A DNA stretch of 64,000 nt from Mycolicibacterium gadium (GCF_010728925.1 NZ_AP022608.1:3968001-4032000); one strand, 5' to 3'; shown: positions 17,740-25,789, numbered from the stretch's first letter. A program made the numbers and translations. Notes: generated by a model not told the origin, from the sequence alone.

Positions 17740-17743
17740 ATGA
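17570..17743 (+). CDS. Possible 57-codon leader ORF upstream of the SHOCT gene
   Basis: The ATG at 17570 follows 'GTAGCAGGAAA' (weak ribosome site) just downstream of the CsoR-type operator, and its stop overlaps the next start (ATGATG at 17740). The product has one Cys and no recognised domain. The position and overlap suggest a translated leader; the amino-acid composition is unremarkable, so it may be chance. Confidence 0.3.
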   Translation: MILEPMPPNYGDRHFLVSARLAGMLRHIGPTARAPCQSIVVSGETFPGQSDERGSPP

Positions 17744-18021
17744 TGTACGGCACAGACGACTGCATGTGGGGCGGTTGGGGATGGGGCGGCTGGATCCTCA
17801 TGGGCGTGGTGATGGTGCTGTTGTCGGCCGCCCTGATCACCGCGGTCGTGCTGGCCGTTCGGCATCTCGCCGGTAGCGATGCACAGCGCAACCGCACGGA
17901 TTCAGGGACCTGGTCGCGGCCGGAAAATGCTCTAGCCCAACGGTTTGCGCGCGGCGACATCGATGAGGATGAGTATCTGCGGCGGATGACGCTGCTGCGC
18001 GAACACCAGGAACCGCGATGA
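17740..18021 (+). CDS. Small SHOCT-domain membrane protein
   Basis: 93 residues. The N-terminus is Met/Trp/Gly-rich ('MMYGTDDCMWGGWGWGG'), followed by one TM helix ('ILMGVVMVLLSAALITAVVL') and a C-terminal SHOCT motif of about 28 residues ('ALAQRFARGDIDEDEYLRRM'). SHOCT domains are short tails of unknown biochemical role, common in small membrane proteins and often found near metal genes. An AAGGGG sequence upstream can serve as ribosome site. It is the first clear gene after the copper-type operator and likely belongs to the same transcript as the two Met-rich genes; a role in Cu handling is inference. Confidence 0.8.
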   Translation: MMYGTDDCMWGGWGWGGWILMGVVMVLLSAALITAVVLAVRHLAGSDAQRNRTDSGTWSRPENALAQRFARGDIDEDEYLRRMTLLREHQEPR

Positions 18022-18111
18022 CTCACGTGCCGACAGCTCAGCGTCGGCCGATAGCGCGGTGCCAGTCGACCGAGGACCTCAAAAATGGATGCAGCGAAGG
18101 AGATTGAAAGA

Positions 18112-18468
18112 ATGACCGATACACCTGAATCAACGAGCGAACGAATCGCCGCGGCCGGACAGCGCAGAGGGGTGAACCACGCCTTGGCGTGGAGTGGTAT
18201 TGCCGCCGCTGCGGTGTTCATCGTTGCGGTGGTGTTCTTTTCCGGGTTCTTCATCGGCAGGGCCACCGACGGTTTCGGCGGCAATCGGGGGCACTGTCAA
18301 GGAACGCCCGGCATGATGGGACCCGGCATGATGGGACCCGGCATGATGGGACCCGGCATGATGGGACCGCAGGGCTCGTGGCCACCGGGGAACATGGGGC
18401 CCTCTGGCCCCTTGGGGCCCGGCCAGTCGCAGCCGCCGACAACCACTCCAACCACACCTCGGCCGTAG
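18112..18468 (+). CDS. Met-rich membrane-anchored protein, putative Cu(I)-binding
   Basis: 118 residues from the ATG at 18112, which has AGGAG 10 nt upstream; an ATG at 18085 is in frame but lacks a ribosome site. A TM helix (about 24-46, 'ALAWSGIAAAAVFIVAVVFF') leads to an outside tail containing 'GHCQGTPG', four tandem Met-Met-Gly-Pro-Gly units and a Pro/Thr-rich end. Clusters of Met are known Cu(I)/Ag(I) ligands in periplasmic copper proteins. Together with the CsoR-type operator upstream, a role in binding Cu(I) at the membrane is likely. I do not recognise a named family. Confidence 0.75.
   Translation: MTDTPESTSERIAAAGQRRGVNHALAWSGIAAAAVFIVAVVFFSGFFIGRATDGFGGNRGHCQGTPGMMGPGMMGPGMMGPGMMGPQGSWPPGNMGPSGPLGPGQSQPPTTTPTTPRP
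18305..18369 (+). repeat. 15-bp tandem repeat coding GMMGP (4 copies)
   Basis: Four almost identical copies of CCCGGCATGATGGGA encode the Met-rich stretch of the membrane protein. A related GGCATGG/GGAATGATGGG pattern occurs in the next gene near 19141-19220, suggesting shared ancestry or convergent Met-cluster expansion. Confidence 0.85.
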
Positions 18469-18641
18469 CGCACAAGCACAGGTTCACGCTGCGACGGCAG
18501 CAATTTCACGTTGTCTCGTCGAGTCGGCCATCGTCGGCCACGAAGCCGCCATAGCCCCAAGACGGACGCAACTCGCACCGCGCGTTCGCCCACAACGCGA
18601 TTGTCACGGCACACGTCGAGCACGCGAAGGGATCATCGGAA

Positions 18642-19238
18642 ATGACCGGAATGAGCAGGCGAGCGGCGCTGAGAATGCTCGCCACCGGTGGGGCCCTCTT
18701 CGGCCTGGGGTATGTCTTGCGCAACATTATCGACATACCAATCAGCCGTGCCCAACCCGGGATGGGTGGCGCGACCGGCATGGACATGCGCGCCTACATG
18801 AACATGTTCATGCGGCATCAGGAGCTTCGACGCAGCGTGGAAGAGATTCCCGGAGGCGTGCGCACCACCACCGAATCCGACTCCGCCGACCTCGTCACCG
18901 AACTGCAGGCCCACGTCTCATCGATGTACACCCACCTCGATCAGGGCAGTGAAGTCACCTGCATGAGCTCAAGCCTGCCCACCCTGTTCCGCCGCGCTGC
19001 CGATTATCAACGTCAGATCACGCTCACACCCAGCGGCGTGGTGGTGGTCGAAACCTCCAGCGACCCAGAACTGACCAACGCCATTCGCGAACACGCCCGC
19101 GAAGTCACCGGATTCGTCGTCGAAGGGATGCCGGCGATGATGAGCGGAATGATGGGCGGCGGGATGATGGGACCTGGCATGGGTCACGGAATGATGGGTC
19201 CCGGTATGGGTCACGGAGTGATGGGGCCAAGCCGCTGA
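18642..19238 (+). CDS. Tat-exported Met-rich protein, putative Cu(I) scavenger
   Basis: 198 residues; the second Met at 18651 could also start it. The N-terminus 'SRRAALRMLATGG' with a following hydrophobic stretch fits a Tat signal, with a possible cleavage after 'ISRA'. The mature part has Met-rich ends ('GMGGATGMDMRAYMNMFM' and C-terminal repeats of 'MMGPGMGHG') around a helical core of about 100 residues that holds one Cys ('EVTCMSSSL'). Tat export suggests folding or metal loading before secretion. It is the last gene of the element, ending 66 bp before the right junction. Copper binding is inferred from Met/His clusters and the operator context. Confidence 0.75.
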   Translation: MTGMSRRAALRMLATGGALFGLGYVLRNIIDIPISRAQPGMGGATGMDMRAYMNMFMRHQELRRSVEEIPGGVRTTTESDSADLVTELQAHVSSMYTHLDQGSEVTCMSSSLPTLFRRAADYQRQITLTPSGVVVVETSSDPELTNAIREHAREVTGFVVEGMPAMMSGMMGGGMMGPGMGHGMMGPGMGHGVMGPSR

Positions 19239-19291
19239 CGGAAGCAAACCACCCGCCAGATGGACTGCGGCTCCCCTTAACAACCTTTGAC

Positions 19292-19300
19292 AAGTCCAGT
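19292..19300 (-). repeat. Right terminal imperfect inverted repeat of the element
   Basis: AAGTCCAGT on plus equals ACTGGACTT on minus, 8 of 9 identical to 10054-10062, and lies 4 bp inside the right end. The unequal spacing (4 against 8 bp) makes this tentative. Confidence 0.4.
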
Positions 19301-19304
19301 GAAG

Positions 19305-19421
19305 GAAGCCGTCCCACTTAGGTTCGTAGGACCACACCCCCGCGTCGGTCGGCACCTTGGCCTGAGACTTCGCGAGCATCGGCTCCAGCGGCGGCCGCAC
19401 GGGTAAGTCCACAATGTCCAT
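19305..19421 (-). pseudogene. ligC1: ligC1, 5' fragment (first 39 codons, through the KWDGF catalytic motif)
   Basis: The ATG at 19421 opens a frame with 'RPPLEPMLAKSQAKVP' and then 'SYEPKWDGF', a typical LigC N-terminus. After the Phe codon (19305-19307) the sequence stops resembling a ligase and runs into element DNA. The next expected residues, 'RALVFRDGDEV', are found at 10045 on the same strand. The gene stood 30 bp downstream of the DUF899 gene, in the same direction. The fragment now contains the catalytic lysine but none of the nucleotidyltransferase fold. Confidence 0.92.
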
Positions 19422-19451
19422 ACTCACGTAGACCGCCGACACGCGGCAATG

Positions 19452-20204
19452 TCATCGCCCGCGCGCCACGACATCGCCGTAGTTGTCGTGCAGGCGCCAC
19501 CATTCATACGACGCGCCTTGCGGTCGCCCTTCGGGTACGTCCTGCCACTCCTCCTGCCTGCCCAAGGGCGTCATGTCCAGGAACGACCACGCCGGGCCGA
19601 CCTCCTCGATACCGCGCCCGTTGAGGAAATAGGTCTGGTAGACGCGATCGCCGTCGCGAATGAAGACGACGACACCGAACATCTCTTCGACGCCGAAATC
19701 CTGGGAAAAGTCGTCACCGACCAGGGTGAAGAAGGACAGGTGCTCCCACCCCATCCGCTTCTTGAACTTCGCGACATTCTCCTGGGGAGCGGCCGTGACG
19801 AACACCAGAGTCGTGTCGCGAGCCGCCAGATGCGCCGGATGGGTCACCGTGTCGGCGAAAAACGCGCAGCCAGAGCAGGATCCATCCGGCCAGCTCTCGA
19901 CATCAGGCGCATAGAAGAAGCGGTAGACAATCAGCTGGCGCCGCCCGCCGAATAGGTCCAGCAGGTCCACCTCACCGTCGGGGCCGACAAAGCGGTATTG
20001 GCTGCGCACCGGGGTCATCGGCAATCGACGGCGCTTGGCCGCGAGGGCATCGCGCCCCTTCATCAATGCCTTCTCTTCGTCCAACAGGTCGTCGCGGGCC
20101 GCCTGCCATTCGTCGCGCGAGACGACCTCAGGCAGCGTGATCGACTCCTGCAGCATCGAGGGTGGCGGGATACCGGGACCTTCCTGCTTCCCGTTGTCGG
20201 TCAT
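19452..20204 (-). CDS. DUF899-family thioredoxin-like protein
   Basis: 250 residues. The DUF899 layout is seen: an N-terminal helical part 'SRDEWQAARDDLLDEEKALM', 'RRRLPMTPVRSQYRF', the thioredoxin-like strand 'LIVYRFFYAPDVESW', then 'CSGCAFFADTVTHPAHL', 'RMGWEHLSFFTLVGDDFSQD', and a closing 'FLDMTPLGRQEEWQDVPEG'. The CxxC may be redox-active or structural; no enzyme activity is established for the family to my knowledge. It was the gene immediately upstream of intact ligC1, so it probably shared its transcript. A second, distinct DUF899 gene lies at 26190-26915. Confidence 0.88.
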   Translation of the reverse strand: MTDNGKQEGPGIPPPSMLQESITLPEVVSRDEWQAARDDLLDEEKALMKGRDALAAKRRRLPMTPVRSQYRFVGPDGEVDLLDLFGGRRQLIVYRFFYAPDVESWPDGSCSGCAFFADTVTHPAHLAARDTTLVFVTAAPQENVAKFKKRMGWEHLSFFTLVGDDFSQDFGVEEMFGVVVFIRDGDRVYQTYFLNGRGIEEVGPAWSFLDMTPLGRQEEWQDVPEGRPQGASYEWWRLHDNYGDVVARGR

Positions 20205-20241
20205 ACATGGGTAGACCTCCCAGCCGCGTCATAGTCATCGG

Positions 20242-21324
20242 GTGCAGGATCGACGTGTGTCGATCTCCCCGCTCCACGATCCCGACTGGCGCGCCTTTGC
20301 CAGCGACAACTACGCAGGCGCGCATCCCGAGGTTCTCGCCGCGATCGCCGCGGCCAACGGCGGTCACCAGGTCGCCTACGGCGAAGACCAATACACCGCC
20401 AGGCTGGCCGAGGTGATTCGCACCCATTTCGGTGAGCGTGCCGAGACGTTCCCGGTCTTCAACGGCACCGGCGCCAACGTCGTCGCACTCACCAGCATGT
20501 TGCCGCGCTGGGGCGCGGTCGTGACGGCGACAACTGCGCACATCCACACCGACGAGGCCGGCGCCCCAGAGCGGATGACCGGGCTCAAACTGCTGACCGT
20601 TCCCACACCGGACGGCAAGCTCACACCCGAGCTGGTTGCGCGCGAGGCGTGGGGCTGGGGCGACGAACACCGCGCGCAGCCCCTGGCCGTCAGCATCACG
20701 CAGACCACCGAACTGGGCACCCTCTACACACCCGACGAGGTGCGGGCGATCTCCGACTACGCACACCAGCACGGCATGGCGGTCCATATGGACGGCGCCC
20801 GACTGTGGAACGCAGCCGCCGCGCTCGGTGTCGGATTCCGCGAGTTCACCACCGACGCCGGGGTAGACATGCTCAGCCTCGGCGGCACCAAGAACGGACT
20901 CCTCGGCGCGGAGGCGATCATCGTGCTCGACCCGGACCGCGCCTCGGGGCTCATCTACCTCCGCAAGCTCACCATGCAGCTGTCGAGCAAGATGCGGTTC
21001 GCCTCCGCACAGCTGCTCGCACTCTTCGATGACGATCTGGGTCTGCGCAGCGCCGCCCACGCGAACGCGATGGCGCAGCGGTTGCGCACCGCGCTCGAGG
21101 CCGACCGCACATTGGGTGAGCTGGCTTTCACACAGGACACCCAGGCGAACGCCGTCTTTGCGATCGTGCCCAACGACGTCGCCGACCGGATCCGCGAGCG
21201 GGCACGCTTCTACGACTGGGACCGCGCGCGAGGCGAGGTCCGCTGGATGACCGCGTGGGACACCACACGCGAGGACGTCGACCGCTTCGTCTCGATCGTT
21301 GCCGAAGAGTTCGCGCGCCGATGA
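20242..21324 (+). CDS. PLP-dependent low-specificity threonine aldolase / beta-eliminating lyase
   Basis: 360 residues; the start at 20242 is GTG, with another GTG at 20257. Fold-type I aminotransferase-like sequence of the GLY1 family: 'DNYAGAHPEVLAAIAAAN', 'FNGTGANVVAL', 'ITQTTELGTLYTPDEV', 'GMAVHMDGARLWNA' (cofactor Asp and substrate-binding Arg region), and the PLP lysine in 'SLGGTKNGLLGAEA'. It likely cleaves beta-hydroxy amino acids to glycine and an aldehyde. The stop overlaps the next ATG (ATGA), so it is coupled to the GH3 gene. It is divergent from the DUF899 gene over about 37 bp. Confidence 0.9.
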   Translation: MQDRRVSISPLHDPDWRAFASDNYAGAHPEVLAAIAAANGGHQVAYGEDQYTARLAEVIRTHFGERAETFPVFNGTGANVVALTSMLPRWGAVVTATTAHIHTDEAGAPERMTGLKLLTVPTPDGKLTPELVAREAWGWGDEHRAQPLAVSITQTTELGTLYTPDEVRAISDYAHQHGMAVHMDGARLWNAAAALGVGFREFTTDAGVDMLSLGGTKNGLLGAEAIIVLDPDRASGLIYLRKLTMQLSSKMRFASAQLLALFDDDLGLRSAAHANAMAQRLRTALEADRTLGELAFTQDTQANAVFAIVPNDVADRIRERARFYDWDRARGEVRWMTAWDTTREDVDRFVSIVAEEFARR

Positions 21325-23435
21325 CCGCTTTCGAGGAGGCGGTGGACGCGGTCCGTCGCGGCGACAAGACCTCCGACAACGTGGCCGCCGAACTGCTGCG
21401 CATGCTCACCGACAAGGAGCTGCTTTGGCTGCTCGACGGCGACAAGGCGCTGCTGGAGTCCGTTGTCGACGGTGCGCGGACGCGGACGAACTTCCTCGCG
21501 GTGACGGCGGGACGCATCGACCGCATCGGAATCCCAGGCCTTCGATTCACCGACGGCCCGCGCGGTGTCGGCATCGCTCCGTCCACCAGCTTTCCGGTCG
21601 CCATCGCACGTGCGGCCACCTGGGACGTTGACATCGAACGGCGGGTCGCGGCCGCGATCGGCACCGAGGCGCGTGTGCTCGGCGCGAACTTCTGGGGTGG
21701 TCTCTGCATCAACGTCGCGCCCTTTCCCGGCTGGGGTCGTGCGCAGGAGTCCTACGGCGAGGATCCGTTCCTGCTCGGCGAAATGGGTTCGGCGGCAACC
21801 GAAGGCGCCCGGCCATGGGTGATCACCAGCGTGAAGCACTTCGCGCTCAACTCCATGGAGGAAGCGCGGTTTCAGGTCGACGTCCGTGTGCCCGACGACG
21901 TCCTCCACGAAAGATACCTGCCGCACTTTCGGCGCACCATCGAGGCCGGTATCGACTCCGTGATGTCTGCCTACAACTCGGTCAACGGACAGTGGACCGG
22001 CGAGAATCGTCACCTGCTGACCGAAATCCTGCGCGATCAATGGGGTTTCACCGGTTTCGTGCACACCGACTGGGTCTGGGGCCTGCGGCATCCGGTCGAA
22101 TCGGTCGCTGCCGGCCAAGACGTCGAAATGCCGTTTCGACAGCAGCGCGCCCATGCGCTGCCGGCGGCGTTGCGGTCCGGCGAGTTGAAGCGCGACGACG
22201 TGCTGCGGGCCTGCGCCCGAATCCTGCGCACCCAGATCGAGTTCGCCGCGCGAGCCCGCCCGGCTCCCCCGCGCTCCGTGGTGGCCGGCGCCGCACATCG
22301 CGCGCTGGCCCGTGAGGTCGCCCACCGTGCGACGGTGCTGCTGCGCAACGAAAGTGTTGATGGCACAACGCTCTTACCGCTCGACGAACAGAATCTTCGG
22401 CGCGTCGCGGTGCTGGGCCGGCTCGCCGACCAACCCAACCTGGGCGACACCGGATCGTCGAATGTGAGGCCCCGCAACACCGTTTCGGTACTGCAGGGAC
22501 TGCGCGAACGGCTCGGCAGTCACCGCGTCGTCACGACAGATCCGGGCGATGCGGATGTCGCGGTGGTCGTCGTCGGCCTGACACCGAAAGACGAAGGCGA
22601 GGCGTTGATCGCTCTCGGGCCCGACACGATGCAGTTGTTCGGCGGGATCATGCGTCGGCCACGGGTTGCCAAAGTCGTCAGCGCGGTCTTCAACTTCTCG
22701 CAACGCTGGTGGACCTTCGGTGGCGATCGGTCCGATCTGCGTCTGCACGACGAGGACGTCGCGCTGATCCGCGCCGTCGCCGCGGCCAATCCGCGGACCG
22801 TGGTGATCGTCATCGGGGGAGGCACCGTCGTCGTCGATCCGTGGGACCGCGACGTCGCCGCACTCCTCATGGCGTGGTACCCCGGCATGGAGGGTGGTCG
22901 CGCGCTTGCCGACGTCCTCCTCGGAGATGCCGAGCCCACAGGGCGGATGCCTGTCACCATCCCAAGACAGCAATCGCAATTGCCGCAAGTGGATTGGCGG
23001 GCGCGCGCGGTGACCTATGACCGTTGGTGGGGTCAGCGCAAGCTCGACCACGACGGCGTGCAGGCGGCGTACCCGCTGGGCTTCGGCCTGGGTTACGCGA
23101 GGTTCACCACAACGGATCTGGCGCTCGGGACCGTCCATGACGAGCGCTTCGAAGCCACCGTGACGGTGACCAACACCGGTGATCGCGACGGTCGTCATGT
23201 GGTCCAGGTGTATGCGGTGCGCCCGGTTGACGGGCAGCCGGTGCGCCATCTCGTCGGCTTCAGCTCGATCGCGGTGTCAGCCGGTGCGAGTAGGTCCGTC
23301 ACGGTCGACTGCTCGACGCGGCCCTTGCAGCGCTGGACGGCCGACGGCTTCGTGCTCGACGACGGCGACATCACCGTCGAAACCGGCGCCTACTCCGGAG
23401 ATCCGCAGTCGTGTCGACAAGCCCTGCCGCACTGA
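21321..23435 (+). CDS. Glycoside hydrolase family 3 (beta-glucosidase-like)
   Basis: 704 residues from the ATG at 21321; the frame stays open to 21255 but that start lies within the previous gene. GH3 features: 'RFTDGPRGVG', 'AFPGWGRAQESYGEDP'-type region (here PFPGWGRAQESYGEDPFL), 'SVKHFALNSMEEAR', and the nucleophile Asp in 'GFTGFVHTDWVWG'. A second alpha/beta domain and a C-terminal FnIII-like domain ('VTVTNTGDRDGRHVVQVYAV') follow. No signal peptide is present, so the enzyme is probably cytoplasmic and acts on imported or internal glycosides. It is translationally coupled to the aldolase gene. Confidence 0.93.
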   Translation: MTAFEEAVDAVRRGDKTSDNVAAELLRMLTDKELLWLLDGDKALLESVVDGARTRTNFLAVTAGRIDRIGIPGLRFTDGPRGVGIAPSTSFPVAIARAATWDVDIERRVAAAIGTEARVLGANFWGGLCINVAPFPGWGRAQESYGEDPFLLGEMGSAATEGARPWVITSVKHFALNSMEEARFQVDVRVPDDVLHERYLPHFRRTIEAGIDSVMSAYNSVNGQWTGENRHLLTEILRDQWGFTGFVHTDWVWGLRHPVESVAAGQDVEMPFRQQRAHALPAALRSGELKRDDVLRACARILRTQIEFAARARPAPPRSVVAGAAHRALAREVAHRATVLLRNESVDGTTLLPLDEQNLRRVAVLGRLADQPNLGDTGSSNVRPRNTVSVLQGLRERLGSHRVVTTDPGDADVAVVVVGLTPKDEGEALIALGPDTMQLFGGIMRRPRVAKVVSAVFNFSQRWWTFGGDRSDLRLHDEDVALIRAVAAANPRTVVIVIGGGTVVVDPWDRDVAALLMAWYPGMEGGRALADVLLGDAEPTGRMPVTIPRQQSQLPQVDWRARAVTYDRWWGQRKLDHDGVQAAYPLGFGLGYARFTTTDLALGTVHDERFEATVTVTNTGDRDGRHVVQVYAVRPVDGQPVRHLVGFSSIAVSAGASRSVTVDCSTRPLQRWTADGFVLDDGDITVETGAYSGDPQSCRQALPH

Positions 23436-23462
23436 ACCCTGTTGTCGCGGCACAATGGAGCG

Positions 23463-24527
23463 ATGCGACTGCCCGTGATGCCGCCGGTGTCACCGATGCT
23501 GGCGAAGGCGGTCAAGTCGATTCCGCCCGGCGCGTCTTACGAGCCGAAGTGGGACGGATTCCGGTCGATCTGCTTTCGCGACGACTTCGACGTCGAGCTC
23601 GGCAGCCGCAACGAGCGCCCACTGACCAGGTATTTCCCCGAGCTGGTCGCCGCTGTCCGCGCGGAACTCCCGACACGCTGTGTCATCGACGGTGAGATCG
23701 TGATCGCCACCGACGATGGCTTGGATTTCGAGGCGCTGCAGCAGCGCATCCACCCAGCCGAGTCGCGGGTACAGATGCTGGCCAAGAAGACCCCCGCGTC
23801 GTTCATCGCCTTCGACCTGCTGGCTCTCGACGACGAGGACTACACGTCGAGTCCGTTCAGCGAGCGCCGCGCCGCACTGGTCGACGCGTTGGCGGGCACG
23901 GGCCCGTCCATCCACGTCACCCCCGCAACCACCGACCTGCCGACCGCGCGCCGCTGGTTCACCGAGTTCGAGGGTGCGGGTCTCGACGGGCTGATCGCCA
24001 AGCCGCTGACCGTCACCTATCAGCCCGACAAACGGGTCATGTTCAAGATCAAGCCCGAGCGCACCGCGGACTGCGTCGTCGCCGGCTACCGGGTGCACAA
24101 GTCGAGCGACGCAGCGATCGGCTCGCTGCTGCTCGGCCTGTACAAGGACGACGACACGCTGGCCTCGGTAGGCGTGATCGGCGCATTCCCGATGGCCAGG
24201 CGACGCGAACTGTTCACCGAATTGCAATCGCTGGTAACAACATTCGATGAGCATCCGTGGAACTGGGCCGCCCACATCTCTGGGGAACGCACCCCGCGCC
24301 GCAACGAGGGATCGCGGTGGAACGCGGGCAAGGACCTTTCGTTCGTACCGCTGCGGCCAGAGCGGGTCGTCGAGGTGCGCTACGACCACATGGAGGGCGA
24401 GCGGTTCCGACACACCGCGCAGTTCAACCGCTGGCGACCCGACCGCGACCCGCGATCGTGCACCTACGAACAGCTCGAACAGCCGGTCACCTTCAGCCTC
24501 GGCGATATCGTCCCTGGACTCGTCTGA
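23463..24527 (+). CDS. ligC2: ATP-dependent DNA ligase LigC2
   Basis: 354 residues from the ATG at 23463 (an upstream in-frame start at 23442 adds seven poor residues). All ligase motifs are intact: 'YEPKWDGFRSICFRD' (catalytic Lys), 'CVIDGEIVIATDDG', 'FIAFDLLALDDED', 'FEGAGLDGLIAKPL', 'VMFKIKPERTADCVVAGYR', and the C-terminal OB domain. M. smegmatis also has two neighbouring LigC proteins near PrimPolC; this corresponds to the second. It is the closest relative in the window of the element-borne ligase (about 80% by eye). Its motif-I DNA differs from the ligC1 insertion sequence at one of 15 bases. Confidence 0.93.
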   Translation: MRLPVMPPVSPMLAKAVKSIPPGASYEPKWDGFRSICFRDDFDVELGSRNERPLTRYFPELVAAVRAELPTRCVIDGEIVIATDDGLDFEALQQRIHPAESRVQMLAKKTPASFIAFDLLALDDEDYTSSPFSERRAALVDALAGTGPSIHVTPATTDLPTARRWFTEFEGAGLDGLIAKPLTVTYQPDKRVMFKIKPERTADCVVAGYRVHKSSDAAIGSLLLGLYKDDDTLASVGVIGAFPMARRRELFTELQSLVTTFDEHPWNWAAHISGERTPRRNEGSRWNAGKDLSFVPLRPERVVEVRYDHMEGERFRHTAQFNRWRPDRDPRSCTYEQLEQPVTFSLGDIVPGLV

Positions 24528-24539
24528 CATGGTTTCCTC

Positions 24540-25754
24540 ATGACTCCGCACGCGGTCATCTCCGGCGCGGGCATCGCCGGACCCGCTCTGGCCCATCAAC
24601 TGAGCGCCCGCGGCTGGCGGACCACCGTCATCGAACGCTTCCCGCAGCGGCGCGACGAGGGGCAGAACGTCGACATCAACGGCGCTGCCCGCGAGGTCGT
24701 GCGCCGCATGGGCCTCGACGCCGAGATCCGGGCAGCCAACACGACCGAGGTGGGCACGCGCTTCGTCAGGCCGGACGGTTCGGCAGCCGCGTCATTCCCG
24801 CTGTCTCCCAATGGAAATGATGGCCCCACAGCCGAATTGGAGATACTGCGCGGAGAGTTGTCGCGCATATTCATCGAGCACACCCACGATCGGACCGAGT
24901 ACCTCTTCGATTCCCGTATCGCCGATGTCGGCGACCGCGGTGACCACGTCGTGGTCACGCTCGATGGCGGCGGCTCGCTGCAGGCCGACGTCCTCGTCGT
25001 CGCCGAGGGGTTGCACTCGCGATCCCGCCGCTTCGTCACGTCCGCCGGTGTGACCAACCTCGGGATGTACTTGGCGTACGCCACCATCCCGCGCACCGAC
25101 GACGACGACCGCTGGTGGAATTGGCAGCACGCGACCGGTCACCGCGCGGTGCACCTGCGGCCCGACAACCTCGGCACCACGCGCGCGATCCTGTCCTTCA
25201 TGTCCGACGTTCGCGGTTTCGACGACCTCGACCGGGCCGGACAGCTCACGATCCTGCGACGCACCTTCGACGACGTCGGAGGTGCCGCTCCGCGGGTGCT
25301 CGCTGCCCTTGACGACGGTGCGCCGATGTACTTCTCGACCGTCGGCCGGGTGCAGCCATCCAGGTGGAGCAATGGCAGGGTCACGCTGCTGGGAGACGCC
25401 GCGTTCTGCAACGCCACGTTCGGCGGCGCGGGAACCAGCTTGGCTCTCATCGGCGCCTACATCCTCGCCGGTGAGCTCGCCGCCACCGACGACATCACCT
25501 CGGCGCTCGGTCGGTATCAGGCGCTGATGCGACCATTCGTCGCCACCGCCCCGAAGGTGCGGGAGAGCGCGCTTCGCCTGGCCAATCCCCGCACGCGCAA
25601 CGGCATTCGCATACTGCATGCCTGCGCGGGTCTGGCCGCAAGCCCGGTCGGCAGGGCACTTTCCCGGTTGACCGCCGTGGCCAACATCGGTGGGGACACC
25701 GCGCAACTGCCCGAATATCCGCCCGCCCCGCTGCCTGTGCCTTGGAAACGGTGA
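24540..25754 (+). CDS. FAD-dependent monooxygenase (PHBH/TetX-like)
   Basis: 404 residues. The N-terminal Rossmann motif is 'VISGAGIAGPALAHQL', the mid motif 'DVLVVAEGLHSRSRRF', and the second FAD motif 'GRVTLLGDAAFCNATFGGAG'. This is the class A flavoprotein aromatic hydroxylase family; the substrate cannot be assigned. Residue 'C' in 'GDAAFCNATFGGAG' replaces the more usual His/Pro-rich 'GDAAHxxxPxxGQG' wording, which occurs in TetX-like relatives. It lies 12 bp downstream of ligC2 in the same direction, so co-transcription is likely, and its end overlaps the upstream region of the next secreted-protein gene. Confidence 0.88.
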   Translation: MTPHAVISGAGIAGPALAHQLSARGWRTTVIERFPQRRDEGQNVDINGAAREVVRRMGLDAEIRAANTTEVGTRFVRPDGSAAASFPLSPNGNDGPTAELEILRGELSRIFIEHTHDRTEYLFDSRIADVGDRGDHVVVTLDGGGSLQADVLVVAEGLHSRSRRFVTSAGVTNLGMYLAYATIPRTDDDDRWWNWQHATGHRAVHLRPDNLGTTRAILSFMSDVRGFDDLDRAGQLTILRRTFDDVGGAAPRVLAALDDGAPMYFSTVGRVQPSRWSNGRVTLLGDAAFCNATFGGAGTSLALIGAYILAGELAATDDITSALGRYQALMRPFVATAPKVRESALRLANPRTRNGIRILHACAGLAASPVGRALSRLTAVANIGGDTAQLPEYPPAPLPVPWKR

Positions 25755-25789
25755 TCCGGACGCCCAAATCATGTGATGCTCGCACGGTG

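Larger units (their letters stand above)
10046..19304 (+). mobile_element. Integrated Tn554-like tyrosine-recombinase element inserted in ligC1 (about 9.26 kb)
   Basis: The ends are set by continuity of the broken host gene. The ligase reads to KWDGF at 19305 and resumes with RALV at 10045, with nothing lost or added at codon level. Inside, all genes read plus: two tyrosine recombinases, a LigC-family ligase, a CmtR-like repressor, a CtpG-like ATPase, a SHOCT membrane protein and two Met-rich proteins. The ends carry an imperfect inverted repeat (ACTGAACTT at 10054-10062; AAGTCCAGT at 19292-19300, 8 of 9 matching after reverse complement). No obvious long direct repeat is present, which is consistent with Tn554-type insertion. 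The family assignment is inference from the recombinase pair. Confidence 0.88.

Noticed and set aside
18969..19304. Continuation of the ligC1 N-terminal frame as a 157-codon fusion protein
   Set aside because: After KWDGF the frame reads into antisense of the Met-rich gene and its downstream region; this is an accidental fusion at the insertion junction, not a gene.
10046..19304. Classical IS/transposon with target-site duplication
   Set aside because: The ligC1 halves rejoin without duplicated bases and no DDE transposase is encoded; the recombinases are of the tyrosine type.
21210..22325. 371-codon minus-strand frame opposite the GH3 gene
   Set aside because: Composition is His/Gly/Arg/Asp-rich without any motif, while the plus frame is a complete GH3 enzyme.
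23490..24599. 369-codon minus-strand frame opposite ligC2
   Set aside because: A shadow of the ligase gene; the same mirrored frame appears opposite the other ligase copy, as expected from conserved codons.
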